This document shows, piece after piece, positions 48,845 to 56,726 of a stretch of DNA of 64,000 bases; the stretch's first letter is position 1; every line of letters begins with the position of its first letter. Below the pieces are notes generated by a model that was given only the letters and a program-made list of their open reading frames with translations, searched no databases and was not told the origin of the DNA. Both the position numbers and the translations under genes were made by a program. Source of the DNA: Luteibacter sp. (GTDB lineage: Bacteria > Pseudomonadota > Gammaproteobacteria > Xanthomonadales > Rhodanobacteraceae); contig NZ_WNDO01000011.1 of the NCBI RefSeq assembly GCF_009912395.1, positions 102,429 to 166,428 of the forward strand, given 5' to 3'.

Positions 48845-50343
48845 TGATCCACCCCCATCCGCCCGGCTGACGGGGCGGCGAGAACCTGCGCCAAGTAATC
48901 CTCGTTGTCTTCAACAGCGTGCCGCACGCGCTCACGCAGATCAGACGACAGCTGAGCGCTCGATCCAAGCACTTCGGCCAGTAGCGAACCGAAGCCGCTC
49001 GCCTGCATCAGTCGTCGATTATGCACCCCATCCGGCACAGCCTGTCGCGGGGCGAAATCCGAAATCTCGGCCGGTCCAACCTTTTCGATAGCGTCTTCGA
49101 GCGCATGCCAAAGGTGGAGCTGCGCAGCGTTCATCAGGCCATCGGCGGTCTCGCATTCTTCCGCGCCATTGATAAGCGAAATGGCTGCTGAAATCATTGC
49201 TTCCACCACCCCATCGCCCCTCGTCTGCTCGGCAGGGTGGGCTTCGGCAAAACCGTTGACGCCAAAGGTGCCGATGATCCCAAGCATATGCCGCCCCATC
49301 GGCAGTTCGGCAAGCTGGTCGTCGCTTAGATCGCTGCCAACATCCACGTAACCCCCGACACCGATGTCCAGGTATGCGACGGCATTGGCAGGACTGCTGT
49401 CGTCCTCAGATCGTATGGTGATCCGCTTGGCACACCTCAAACCCAATGCGCGGATGGATGCAGCGGCGCCGATATCACGCCATTGAGGTTCGATCTCATC
49501 CATGGCCCGTATCACATCGACACGCCACTGACTCTCGGCTTCGCCCTTCGGCTGGGCGGAGAGGGCAGATAGCGCCGCATCAAGATGACCACGCGCTCGC
49601 TGCTCGCGCTCCGTCATATCGGGTTGCAGTTCAGCCCACGCCAGACCAACCTGTCGGCTGACGAAATTGTGGTCGGCATCGCCCTGTACGCGCGGGGCGG
49701 CTCCCCACTGTGGTAGCTCGCACCAACCGATCAGTTCGTCGCCATCTTCCAAGGCAGGCTCGTAGTAGGTGTCGTACTCGCTGTTGCTCTTGATATCCCA
49801 CCATCCGGTGAATCCCATCTCGCCTTCGTCGGCTAGTTCCTCAGAGAGGAAATGGGAACTCCACCTGTTACCTGACGACTCCTCAGGATCGTATTCGACG
49901 GTCAGGGCGAGTGAGTTGCAGTAAACGGCGGGGAAGGAGAAAACCTTGTCCGAGCGCTTCCGGCGAACCGCGATCTGGAAGAAGTCGCGATCATTTGGCT
50001 TCGTGGCTGGGATTTCATCGGGAGCGTGCCAACCCACCACATCCCCGCCCACTACATCGGGGGTGGGGGCGAAGATGCGTCGCACGCTTTCAATGGCCTC
50101 CGGGGTGAACCCGTCAGTGTGTGTCCCATCGATGATGTTCTGCCTTCCGGCGTCGTAAGCCGTGCACATGGCAGCAACAACCCAATCGTGCGGCATGAAG
50201 TCATCGACTTGGGTGTAACTATGCTGCTGGTCTACGCGTGCATAGTTTTTGGCTATCCGAACCATTTGCGCAGGGTTGACGCGCGGGAGTGCAGTGCGGC
50301 TTGTCCACGACATCACGGGCGCGGTGCTGGTCTTGTCGGTCAT
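48841..50343 (-). CDS. 500-residue phage protein of unknown function
   Basis: Largest gene of the leftward operon. No signal, membrane helix or known catalytic motif. The central part has aromatic-rich strands (GEMGFTGWWDIKSNSEYDTY; ELIGWCELPQWG) resembling short DUF551-type repeats that end in W-x-xLP; the C-terminal half is helical. The first residues (MTDKTS) match those of the next upstream gene (MTTDKTS), also at DNA level. Function unknown. Confidence 0.7.
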   Translation of the reverse strand: MTDKTSTAPVMSWTSRTALPRVNPAQMVRIAKNYARVDQQHSYTQVDDFMPHDWVVAAMCTAYDAGRQNIIDGTHTDGFTPEAIESVRRIFAPTPDVVGGDVVGWHAPDEIPATKPNDRDFFQIAVRRKRSDKVFSFPAVYCNSLALTVEYDPEESSGNRWSSHFLSEELADEGEMGFTGWWDIKSNSEYDTYYEPALEDGDELIGWCELPQWGAAPRVQGDADHNFVSRQVGLAWAELQPDMTEREQRARGHLDAALSALSAQPKGEAESQWRVDVIRAMDEIEPQWRDIGAAASIRALGLRCAKRITIRSEDDSSPANAVAYLDIGVGGYVDVGSDLSDDQLAELPMGRHMLGIIGTFGVNGFAEAHPAEQTRGDGVVEAMISAAISLINGAEECETADGLMNAAQLHLWHALEDAIEKVGPAEISDFAPRQAVPDGVHNRRLMQASGFGSLLAEVLGSSAQLSSDLRERVRHAVEDNEDYLAQVLAAPSAGRMGVDQ

Positions 50344-50747
50344 GCGGATGCTCCCGGGACGTCATGGGTCTGCTCGTCCACTACGTAGTGGAAGCACGGT
50401 GGCGAGACGGCGTGCACTGCGTTCGCGAAGGCATCGAGCGCGGCCTCCAGCTGCTGGCGAGCCTCCATCACATCGTCCTTGCCGACGTCCGGCCAATCCT
50501 CGCCGTCGTAATCGTCAGACGCCTTCTGAGCCATGTGCTCCAGGATGTCGTCAATGTCTGGCATGAACTCGGATGTGTGGGGCGGGGCGTCGTGCCGTCC
50601 GGTGGTAACTGTGTCACGCTCGTCCTCAATGGCCGCCTTGATGCCCTCGGCAAGGGCTTCGGCGCGCGTGGCATATCGGCCGTGGAACGTCTCTCCGTCC
50701 AGGCTGTAGCCGTACAACTCGTTCTGGCTGGTCTTGTCGGTGGTCAT
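50340..50747 (-). CDS. Acidic phage protein
   Basis: 135 residues, strongly acidic in the middle (PDIDDILEHMAQKASDDYDG), with a short domain at the start (YGYSLDGETFHGRYATRAEA) seen in several phage early proteins. Function unknown. Overlaps neighbours by four bases each. Confidence 0.65.
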   Translation of the reverse strand: MTTDKTSQNELYGYSLDGETFHGRYATRAEALAEGIKAAIEDERDTVTTGRHDAPPHTSEFMPDIDDILEHMAQKASDDYDGEDWPDVGKDDVMEARQQLEAALDAFANAVHAVSPPCFHYVVDEQTHDVPGASA

Positions 50748-51073
50748 GCAACGGACTCCTGTAGGGCTTCGTGGGCGATGTCAGCGGCCCAACCGATAGG
50801 AAGTGGATCGAATCGCATGGAGTCGATGAGATTCAAGGCGTCTCTCATCCTGTCCCGCTCGGCTATCAGTGCGATCGCAGTATCGATAGCGCGCTGCATG
50901 TACAGGCACCGGTCCATGTCTTCTTCTAGGGCATGCTGTAACCACTTGACGTGCGTGAGGTCAGTACGATCTACCGTCACGCCATACTTGGCGATGCCGA
51001 TCTGCTCGCGATGTCGGAATGCCTCGATAAGCGATGCAAGGGTGGCGCTGTCGGGGGCGGTGGTCATGCTCAT
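50744..51073 (-). CDS. Helical phage protein, MazG-like pattern
   Basis: 109 residues. AKYGVTVDRTDLTHVKWLQH then ALEEDMDRCLYMQRAI recalls the helical core of phage MazG/dNTP-pyrophosphohydrolase-like proteins (EExxD helix). This is a tentative reading; the metal-binding set is incomplete. GGAA lies before the ATG. Confidence 0.6.
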   Translation of the reverse strand: MSMTTAPDSATLASLIEAFRHREQIGIAKYGVTVDRTDLTHVKWLQHALEEDMDRCLYMQRAIDTAIALIAERDRMRDALNLIDSMRFDPLPIGWAADIAHEALQESVA

Positions 51074-51118
51074 CGGTTCCGTGAAGAAGAGGGAGCGCCG
51101 CGAAGCGCTCCCGATTGA

Positions 51119-51610
51119 TCAGGCAGCGTTTTCGAGGTCGTCCATGTCGCCGAAGCCGTTCAACGGCTTCTGGTCGGGATCCGACTTCACGCGATCAGCA
51201 CCGCCCAGGAATTCCTCTTTGCTGGCGACTACCAGCAACACCGGGCGACCCGCAGCATCGAACAGCTCATGACGCTGCTCGTCGGTCTTCGAAAGGGTCA
51301 GGACGGCCTTGATGCCTTCCTTGACGGTCACGGATTCGACGGTCGCCGCAATCGTCGGGCGGTCATTGCTGGCGATGATGTCCACCACCTGGCCAACGAG
51401 CTGCCGCGCGCGGGAGTCGATGCGATAGATCACTTCGTCCTGCTTGTGCTGGCTGAGCTTCTGCCAGACATCAGGAGCTGCCTTCAGCTCATCGACGACG
51501 AATTTCATGATGTCGCCGAGGAGCGTGGCTTCCGCTACCTGGATGGGAGTGTCATGCAGGGCAGCTTCTTCCGATGCGGTTTCGATCTGAGGTGCGGTGC
51601 GCTTGGACAT
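51119..51610 (-). CDS. Phage protein next to the recombination genes
   Basis: 163 residues, soluble. No family recognised; VESVTVKEGIKAVLTLSKTD suggests a small beta domain. Position after the exonuclease and the shared hairpin-plus-ribosome-site leader (51611-51636) suggest a recombination role, which is inference. Confidence 0.65.
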   Translation of the reverse strand: MSKRTAPQIETASEEAALHDTPIQVAEATLLGDIMKFVVDELKAAPDVWQKLSQHKQDEVIYRIDSRARQLVGQVVDIIASNDRPTIAATVESVTVKEGIKAVLTLSKTDEQRHELFDAAGRPVLLVVASKEEFLGGADRVKSDPDQKPLNGFGDMDDLENAA

Positions 51611-51636
51611 GGGAAATCCTTGCCGGCGGCGCCGGC
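51611..51636 (-). promoter_or_regulatory. Intercistronic hairpin plus ribosome site A
   Basis: On the minus strand GCCGGC-GCC-GCCGGC is followed directly by AAGGATTTCCC and the start codon at 51610. Same layout as sites at 53115 and 53594. Confidence 0.6.
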
Positions 51637-51651
51637 GCTGTTGAAAAGGGG

Positions 51652-52314
51652 TCAGGCGGCACGCTGCCGCAGTTGTTCAAGCAGCGACTGCACCGATTCC
51701 CATAGAGACGCACAGGACGGGATCAGTCGGTCGTTGATGTAGGCGTCGTCTCGGTGAACACGCTCGATGTAGAGACGGCAGTTCAGAGGCATGCGCGGGT
51801 CGAAGCTCACGAAGTCGTTCCAGCCGCGCCCGGTGACCAGCATCTCCGCCTGCACCTGGGGCATGTGTTCGGCGGGCATGCCTCCGCTCAGCGTCGCTAC
51901 GTGGATTGCGGGATTGGCCGGGCACTTGATCTGCAGCTGGCCGTCGGCGCCGATAAGGCCATCTGGGGAGCAGCCCAGGTATTCGATGCCCGGGTGCAGC
52001 ACGAAGCCCGCAAGCTCGACGATTTGGCCTGTCTCGGCCTCGTAGGCGGCCCGTGCGGCGGCCTCTACGTCATGGCCCCAATCCATTGTCTTTGCCCGCG
52101 TCTGTGCCTTGGGCTCACCGGTGAGGATTTCGGCAAGGATGTCGCCGATGTAATCACGGCGTGCCTGTAGGTCGAGGGACGGACGCGGCTGGCCTTTGCG
52201 CGGGCCGCTCTTAAATTCGCCTTCGCCGATGGTGTAGGCCAGCACGTCACACATGCGGCTTGCAGTGATCTTCCCTGCACGCGCTGCGCACCACTCGGGG
52301 CTGTTCTGCTCCAT
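51652..52314 (-). CDS. YqaJ-type phage exonuclease (lambda Exo-like)
   Basis: 220-residue 5'-3' exonuclease partner of Bet. PD-(D/E)XK layout: early R-AGKITASRM, Asp in GCSPDGLIG, then QLQIKCP. In most relatives the third motif is EIK or ELK; here Glu is Gln. GHMPQVQAEML-like AEHMPQVQAEML follows. The ATG at 52314 overlaps the bet stop (TGATG), with GGGAGG upstream. Converts double-strand ends into 3' tails for annealing. Confidence 0.9.
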   Translation of the reverse strand: MEQNSPEWCAARAGKITASRMCDVLAYTIGEGEFKSGPRKGQPRPSLDLQARRDYIGDILAEILTGEPKAQTRAKTMDWGHDVEAAARAAYEAETGQIVELAGFVLHPGIEYLGCSPDGLIGADGQLQIKCPANPAIHVATLSGGMPAEHMPQVQAEMLVTGRGWNDFVSFDPRMPLNCRLYIERVHRDDAYINDRLIPSCASLWESVQSLLEQLRQRAA

Positions 52315-53114
52315 CACTGGACCTCCCCGGAATCGGTGGCCACATTGCCCGCCGCGATCGAATCGGCGCGGGATGCTCGCTCCTTAAATCCTTCGAGGCG
52401 GTCGGCTACCAGCTGACGGGAAGGCTTGCCGATGCGCTCCCATTCCTTCATGAGGGCGTCCATGCCGTTATCGGACACGGCATTCAGGTCAGCGATCAGC
52501 AGGTCGCGTTCGGGGGAGTCCTCGGGAACGGTGCGCTCAACGGCTGCGATGCCGGGCCGGTTGCCGACGACCTTGTAATCACCCTCGATGATTCGCTCGG
52601 CCTCGTCCTGGTCGTAGATCCCAACAAAGCCGAAAGCAAGGCGGGCGCACTGGATCGTCGCCTTGTGGCGATGCATTCGCTTGCCGTGGCTCTGCCATGG
52701 ACCGATGCCGTTGCGGTAGACCTCATCCCAGTACTCGCGGACGCGCGTGGGCCGGCTGCGGTCTTTCCGATAGATGATGCACTCGATCCATTCGTGGTGC
52801 TTCCCATCCAGTGGGCCGTATTCAAACTCCATGCCGTCGAACTGGTCATTGGTGTTGATGATGCGGGACCAGCCGTCTACGCCAACAACTGGCACGATGC
52901 CATTGTTCTTGTCGGGAAAGGCGTAGATTTCCTTCGTCCACGGATTGAGGCCATACTGGTTCGACACCACCAGAAGCGCCATCATCTGGGCGTCGCTGAC
53001 TTGGCCCTTAAAAGCGGTTGCCTTGAGAACAGTGACAAGTTCCTGCGGCTCCGCTTCGATGGAGAGCGATTTGGCGAGCGCACTGGCCTGCACAACGATC
53101 ATGTTGGTGCTCAC
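52314..53114 (-). CDS. bet: Phage single-strand annealing protein Bet (RecT family)
   Basis: 266-residue annealing protein. Conserved core VSDAQMMALLVVSNQYGLNP through KEIYAFPDKNNGIVPVVGVD and GWSRIIN is typical of Bet/RecT. The start is GTG at 53114, with AAAGGA five bases upstream after a hairpin; ATG at 53102 is an alternative. With the exonuclease it forms a Red-like pair for phage DNA recombination and circularisation. Confidence 0.92.
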   Translation of the reverse strand: MSTNMIVVQASALAKSLSIEAEPQELVTVLKATAFKGQVSDAQMMALLVVSNQYGLNPWTKEIYAFPDKNNGIVPVVGVDGWSRIINTNDQFDGMEFEYGPLDGKHHEWIECIIYRKDRSRPTRVREYWDEVYRNGIGPWQSHGKRMHRHKATIQCARLAFGFVGIYDQDEAERIIEGDYKVVGNRPGIAAVERTVPEDSPERDLLIADLNAVSDNGMDALMKEWERIGKPSRQLVADRLEGFKERASRADSIAAGNVATDSGEVQ

Positions 53115-53141
53115 GGGAATCCTTTGCCGGTGTCCGCCGGC
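53115..53141 (-). promoter_or_regulatory. Intercistronic hairpin plus ribosome site B
   Basis: Minus strand: GCCGG-N6-CCGGC, then AAAGGATTCCC and the bet GTG. Confidence 0.6.
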
Positions 53142-53158
53142 GCGGTGGGCGAGGTGGA

Positions 53159-53593
53159 TTACGAAGCTGCCGATTCGACGGCGAATTTCTGCTTGCAGTG
53201 AGGGCACTGAACGACGTTTCCGGCGATCGCGATTGGCTGCCGAGATGCGAACCCGTCCTCCCCCATGACGAGAGCCCAGCGGTCGTCAAAGTCTTCGCCC
53301 TGGGCAATGAGCGTGCCGGCGAGACCGAAGCTCGGCCATTCCTTGCGCATCTCGCGGACGATGACGTTCACGCTCTCCTCAAGGCCGTAGGTTTTTTCTG
53401 TGCCGGTGTCCCACTCCAAGCCGGAGAAGTCGCGGGCGATGACCAGATCGATGTAGGAAGCCTTGCCGCCCGCATTCCACTCGGGGTGCTCGCGACAGTC
53501 CTCGCCGAGAAAGGTATTTAGCTTCGCCAACTGGGCGGCCGATGGCTCGCTCGTAAAGGTCAGGGTGCCGTTGAAACGCGTGTTGTAGCCCAT
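53159..53593 (-). CDS. Conserved phage protein with CPHC motif
   Basis: 144 residues, starting MGYNTRFNGTLTFTSEPSAA, with EDCREHPEW and DLVIARDFSGLEWD in the middle; this is a recurrent early-region phage protein. The end carries CPHCKQKF, half of a zinc ribbon. Start at 53593 has AAAGGA upstream. Function unknown. Confidence 0.75.
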   Translation of the reverse strand: MGYNTRFNGTLTFTSEPSAAQLAKLNTFLGEDCREHPEWNAGGKASYIDLVIARDFSGLEWDTGTEKTYGLEESVNVIVREMRKEWPSFGLAGTLIAQGEDFDDRWALVMGEDGFASRQPIAIAGNVVQCPHCKQKFAVESAAS

Positions 53594-53621
53594 GAAGATT
53601 CCTTTGCCGGGCACGCCCGGC
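53594..53621 (-). promoter_or_regulatory. Intercistronic hairpin plus ribosome site C
   Basis: Minus strand: GCCGGGC-GT-GCCCGGC, then AAAGGAATCTTC and the ATG at 53593. Confidence 0.6.
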
Positions 53622-53637
53622 GTGTTGTGATCGGGGC

Positions 53638-53787
53638 TCAGCGCGGACAGAACGCGACGAGAATCAGAAGGAAAGCGAGAGGAATTCCGATACCTGCGAT
53701 AAGGGCACGCCATTCAGGGCGAGTCATCGGGCGGCGCTTCTGGGCGGACCGGCCAACTTCTTCCAGGTAGCGGTCGAAGGCGTTCAT
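53638..53787 (-). CDS. Very small membrane protein (49 residues)
   Basis: MNAFDRYLEEVGRSAQKRRP, then a single helix (ALIAGIGIPLAFLLILVAF) and CPR end. ATGA overlap with the upstream gene. Function unknown. Confidence 0.6.
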   Translation of the reverse strand: MNAFDRYLEEVGRSAQKRRPMTRPEWRALIAGIGIPLAFLLILVAFCPR

Positions 53788-54014
53788 GGCGCACCCCCGA
53801 CGCGGGCGAGGGCGGCGGTGAGGCGCGTCGTGCTCATGCCGAGCGATGACGCATCCGCTTCAACCTCGCGCGCAGCTTCGATAAGCTCGGCTACGACCTG
53901 GCGGCAGGCATCCAGGTCGTTGGACACCTGCTTGTGGAACGTCCAGCGGAAATTGATCTTGTGGGGGACTTCTTCGAGGATGCCGAGCACATCCACCTTC
54001 TTCTCGGTGCTCAT
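53784..54014 (-). CDS. Small helical phage protein
   Basis: 76 residues; MSTEKKVDVLGILEEVPHKI then helical (ACRQVVAELIEAAREVEADA). Looks like a small two-helix bundle. Function unknown. Confidence 0.6.
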   Translation of the reverse strand: MSTEKKVDVLGILEEVPHKINFRWTFHKQVSNDLDACRQVVAELIEAAREVEADASSLGMSTTRLTAALARVGGAP

Positions 54015-54018
54015 TCCA

Positions 54019-54363
54019 TCAGTTCCTGTGCACTAGTAGTTCTGTTTCGCTCACAGAAACCCTTGATGGGTCAACGCGAGCGACGCGGCAGGCTTCATTC
54101 AAAAGCACGTCGAAGCGTTTTGCTTCTCTGGCTAGTTCAGATGCATGAGAGCGTTTGAGTTCGGCAATTTCGTCGATAAGGGGATTTGTCGGAGTCGGGC
54201 CGAAGGCTTGGTCCTGGCATTCCACCGCGCCTTCGATAAGTTCGGCAGCGGCTAGCTTCTGTTCGTCCGTGAGCGCATCGAATGCCGAGGCAAGACCGCA
54301 TTCCTCGCATGCCGCTTCAAACGCATCCATCCAGTACTGAGTTCGGTAGTGGATATTGTTCAC
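54019..54363 (-). CDS. Phage protein of unknown function
   Basis: 114 residues starting at GTG 54363 (GGGAG upstream). Helical and charged, with AACEECGLASAFDALTDEQK near the start. Function unknown. Confidence 0.6.
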   Translation of the reverse strand: MNNIHYRTQYWMDAFEAACEECGLASAFDALTDEQKLAAAELIEGAVECQDQAFGPTPTNPLIDEIAELKRSHASELAREAKRFDVLLNEACRVARVDPSRVSVSETELLVHRN

Positions 54364-54518
54364 GCCGCAGCTCCCTTGGTGATGACGCGGCGCCCGCACC
54401 AGCTGTAGCCCCTGGGGATGTCCTTGAAGTCGCCACGGAACGGACGAGTGACGCGCTTGCCATTCACCAGCTTGGTGATGACGAGGTACTTGGAGGGGAA
54501 CTGGATAACGTTGTTCAT
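54360..54518 (-). CDS. Small basic phage protein (52 residues)
   Basis: MNNVIQFPSKYLVITKLVNG then RRVITKGAAA. Beta-rich and basic. Overlaps both neighbours (GTGA and TGATG). Function unknown. Confidence 0.6.
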   Translation of the reverse strand: MNNVIQFPSKYLVITKLVNGKRVTRPFRGDFKDIPRGYSWCGRRVITKGAAA

Positions 54519-54805
54519 CACCGGAACTCCTTGAGCGCAGCCACTTCGGCCTGTTCGTTGATGTAGGTGGTTTGGGCGTGATCGCGGATGAGCGTCATGG
54601 CGGCGAGTAGGTCGCCTGAGCGGACGAGGCGCAGTACTTGCGAGCGGGTGCGCGGGTCATACAGCGCGTCGCTCATACCATCGGCCAGCGTGTCGTCGTC
54701 GGCACCAAGGCGGCGGGTCGTCGATTCAATGAAATCGTCGTAACGATCTACGCTGTCGTAGTGGTCAGCGATTGCACGGTCGGTGCGGGCTTCGAAGGCG
54801 CTCAC
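54518..54805 (-). CDS. Small helical phage protein
   Basis: 95 residues starting at GTG 54805, fixed by AGGAGG seven bases upstream. Helical and acidic (SDALYDPRTRSQVLRLVRSG). Function unknown. Confidence 0.65.
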   Translation of the reverse strand: MSAFEARTDRAIADHYDSVDRYDDFIESTTRRLGADDDTLADGMSDALYDPRTRSQVLRLVRSGDLLAAMTLIRDHAQTTYINEQAEVAALKEFR

Positions 54806-54966
54806 AGCACGTCCTCCTGAGTCGCTTCCCAGACCGCCATGGCAAAAGCCACGATGAAGCAGATCAGCGCCAGGACGATGAAGGTCAGCCACGCTTCGAT
54901 CCGCTGTGAAGGTATCAGGTAGGCCATACCGAGACAGAGAAGACCGAGGACGTCGAAGGTCTTCAT
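54802..54966 (-). CDS. Small membrane protein with two helices
   Basis: 54 residues, MKTFDVLGLLCLGMAYLIPS then WLTFIVLALICFIVAFAMAV: two hydrophobic segments. Possible membrane-acting early protein. Function unknown. Confidence 0.6.
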   Translation of the reverse strand: MKTFDVLGLLCLGMAYLIPSQRIEAWLTFIVLALICFIVAFAMAVWEATQEDVL

Positions 54967-55199
54967 GGCGCAGCCTCGACCTGATCCAGGGCTTCGCACT
55001 TGGCCTTTGCCTGGCGAAGGCCTTCCTGCAAGGAGGCAATGAGCGTAAGGGTCTCCGACTCGCTCAGGCTGAACATGGTGCAGGGACCCAAACCGCCCTT
55101 GCCGCTCACCTGGACAGAGATCCTCGGGATAGCCTGGCTGGGCTTCTCCGGGCTGGGGGTCTCAACCCCGCAAACTCGAATGTGCACGTTGGCGTTCAT
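54963..55199 (-). CDS. First gene of the leftward operon
   Basis: 78 residues: MNANVHIRVCGVETPSPEKP then a helical end (LTLIASLQEGLRQAKAKCEA). It follows the leftward promoter by about 30 bases. No similarity recognised; an antiterminator role like lambda N is possible by position only. Confidence 0.65.
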   Translation of the reverse strand: MNANVHIRVCGVETPSPEKPSQAIPRISVQVSGKGGLGPCTMFSLSESETLTLIASLQEGLRQAKAKCEALDQVEAAP

Positions 55200-55235
55200 G
55201 CCTGTCTCCATGCCGGGTGGGCCGGCGTTGGAGCT

Positions 55236-55264
55236 ATTGTCAGTAAGCTGACAGTTGCTGTCAA
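55236..55264 (-). promoter_or_regulatory. Leftward early promoter (PL)
   Basis: On the minus strand TTGACA (55264-55259), a 17-base spacer and GACAAT (55241-55236). Two TGTCAG-type operators overlap the -35 and -10. Same -10 as the rightward promoter at 58600. Confidence 0.85.
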
Positions 55265-55299
55265 CAAGCTGACAGAATTCCTTTGTCAGCGCACTGACA
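55238..55299. promoter_or_regulatory. Three repressor operators at PL
   Basis: TGTCAG-N4-CTGACA at 55238-55253 and 55284-55299, and TGTCAA-N4-CTGACA at 55259-55274. Starts are 21 and 25 bases apart. The single change in the middle copy supplies the -35 hexamer. Confidence 0.85.
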
Positions 55300-55377
55300 T
55301 TATTCAGGGTTCGTTTATTTTCATCTCTCCTCGTGCGACGCCCTCGCGACACCATGGATCCCCATCTAGGAGACACC

Positions 55378-55608
55378 ATGCAAACCATCTACTTCGTACA
55401 GGGCTTCAAGGCCGGCAAGCGTGGCCAGCTGGCACCTATGCCGGCGGTGGCTCTTCAAACGGAAAGCCAGGCGAGGGGCAAGGCTGAGCGCCTAGTTGAA
55501 ACGTGCGAGGGAGTTCTGGCCTGGAGCCAGGCGGCCGATATCGAGGCCGGGGAGTACGGCGAGCCGGTCGTGTTGGTGCGGGCGGGGAGGGTGCCAGAGG
55601 AGGCATGA
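55378..55608 (+). CDS. Conserved small phage protein
   Basis: 76 residues, MQTIYFVQGFKAGKRGQLAP ... LVETCEGVLAWSQAADIEAG EYGEPVVL. This type recurs in temperate phages of proteobacteria; function unknown. Transcribed rightward from the operator region; AGGAGA precedes the ATG. Confidence 0.75.
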   Translation: MQTIYFVQGFKAGKRGQLAPMPAVALQTESQARGKAERLVETCEGVLAWSQAADIEAGEYGEPVVLVRAGRVPEEA

Positions 55609-55687
55609 AAAGCTTCAGCTAAGCGTTTTCGGAACTGCCTGAATGCCAAGGAAAAAGCATTGAGATCACGATAAGAAGGAGCTGTAT

Positions 55688-55710
55688 TTGTACTGATACA
55701 ACCGGTACAA
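55688..55710. promoter_or_regulatory. Dyad upstream of the toxin-antitoxin pair
   Basis: TTGTA-CTGA-TACAA palindrome (55688-55701) followed by GTACAA (55705-55710), about 140 bases before the antitoxin gene. A candidate autoregulatory operator. The rest of 55609-55849 holds no gene. Confidence 0.5.
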
Positions 55711-55849
55711 TGGAGTTCTGGACGGCTGGAGATACCCATGTGGTTCCCATTAGGCCGCGCTGCTGACAATGCTTGCTTTTCCCGGAGTTGCCTCATGGGC
55801 AGTGCTCGGGAGGGCGCTGTCTGAGCGCGTGTCTCAGGAGGATTGATCC

Positions 55850-56284
55850 ATGCCTACGGCAATCGATGTAGCCAAGTACATCCTTTCGCTCACTGACGAA
55901 GACTCAGGTGAGTTGATTTCTCATCTCAAGCTTCAGAAGCTTGTTTATTACGCGCAGGGATATTGCCTTGCAATTTTGGGGCGTCCGCTGTTTGCTGACA
56001 GGATTGTCGCTTGGCAGCATGGTCCGGTCACACTGTCAGTGTGGGAGGCCTACAAAGGGCATGGGGCAAATCCGATTCCTAAGCCGGATGGATTTGATCG
56101 TAATGTGATTGATGATGAGGCCCGAGGCGTTGTGGACGAGGTCTACACAGTGCTTGGCCAGTACTCGGCCTGGAAGCTTCGGAATATGACACACGAAGAA
56201 GCACCTTGGGCGAACGTTGAAATTAATGAAGAGATTACTCCCGCTGCGATGACGGACTTCTTTCGGGGGCAGATTGTCGCTTGA
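55850..56284 (+). CDS. Panacea-domain antitoxin (DUF4065)
   Basis: 144 residues with the Panacea/SocA-like fold: DVAKYILSLTDEDSGELISH, LKLQKLVYYAQGYCLAI, IVAWQHGPVT, and WKLRNMTHEEAPW. Such proteins neutralise many unrelated toxins. GGAGG lies before the ATG. It overlaps the next gene by one base (TGATG), as expected for a toxin-antitoxin operon inside the lysogeny region of a prophage. Confidence 0.88.
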   Translation: MPTAIDVAKYILSLTDEDSGELISHLKLQKLVYYAQGYCLAILGRPLFADRIVAWQHGPVTLSVWEAYKGHGANPIPKPDGFDRNVIDDEARGVVDEVYTVLGQYSAWKLRNMTHEEAPWANVEINEEITPAAMTDFFRGQIVA

Positions 56285-56688
56285 TGAAGATCAAAGGGAA
56301 CAGGCAGGATGCCGGTGGCCGCATTGCTCCTAAGCAATCCGCATCTAAGCCAGCCAGCTTAAATTACCCGGTCTTCTGTCTTCGTCACCTACAGAACGGC
56401 CATGATCTAAGTGATTGCGAAGACGCAGATCAAAGGCAATTGATCGCTAAACTCAGGCATCTTAGCAAGATGGACTGGAGTCAGATTGAGCAGGCGCCTA
56501 GACATGGATCTGGGAAAGAGAATATTTCCAGAACGTCGATTAAGAAAGAAATTCCTCGGATCGTAACCGAGGATGTGAAGCTTTGGTCGCTTCGCTTCAG
56601 CGGTATGAAGGCAATGGTCGGCTTCAGGTCGGGCGACATTTTTCACCTACTTTGGCTTGACCATGATTTCAGTGTATACGGCCACTGA
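56284..56688 (+). CDS. Probable Panacea-linked toxin
   Basis: 134 residues, AT-richer than neighbours. The C-terminal half (KLWSLRFSGMKAMVGFRSGD then FHLLWLDHDFSVYGH) is a beta-rich domain typical of partner proteins found next to Panacea antitoxins. Toxicity and target are not visible from sequence. Coupled to the antitoxin by a one-base overlap. Confidence 0.7.
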   Translation: MKIKGNRQDAGGRIAPKQSASKPASLNYPVFCLRHLQNGHDLSDCEDADQRQLIAKLRHLSKMDWSQIEQAPRHGSGKENISRTSIKKEIPRIVTEDVKLWSLRFSGMKAMVGFRSGDIFHLLWLDHDFSVYGH

Positions 56689-56726
56689 TCTGCATGGACA
56701 GTCCTTTTTTGGCGGATAGGCTTCGC

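Noticed and set aside
50289..51272. 327-codon rightward open frame in the phage early region
   Set aside because: Runs opposite three coupled leftward genes and has no start signal or family-like sequence.
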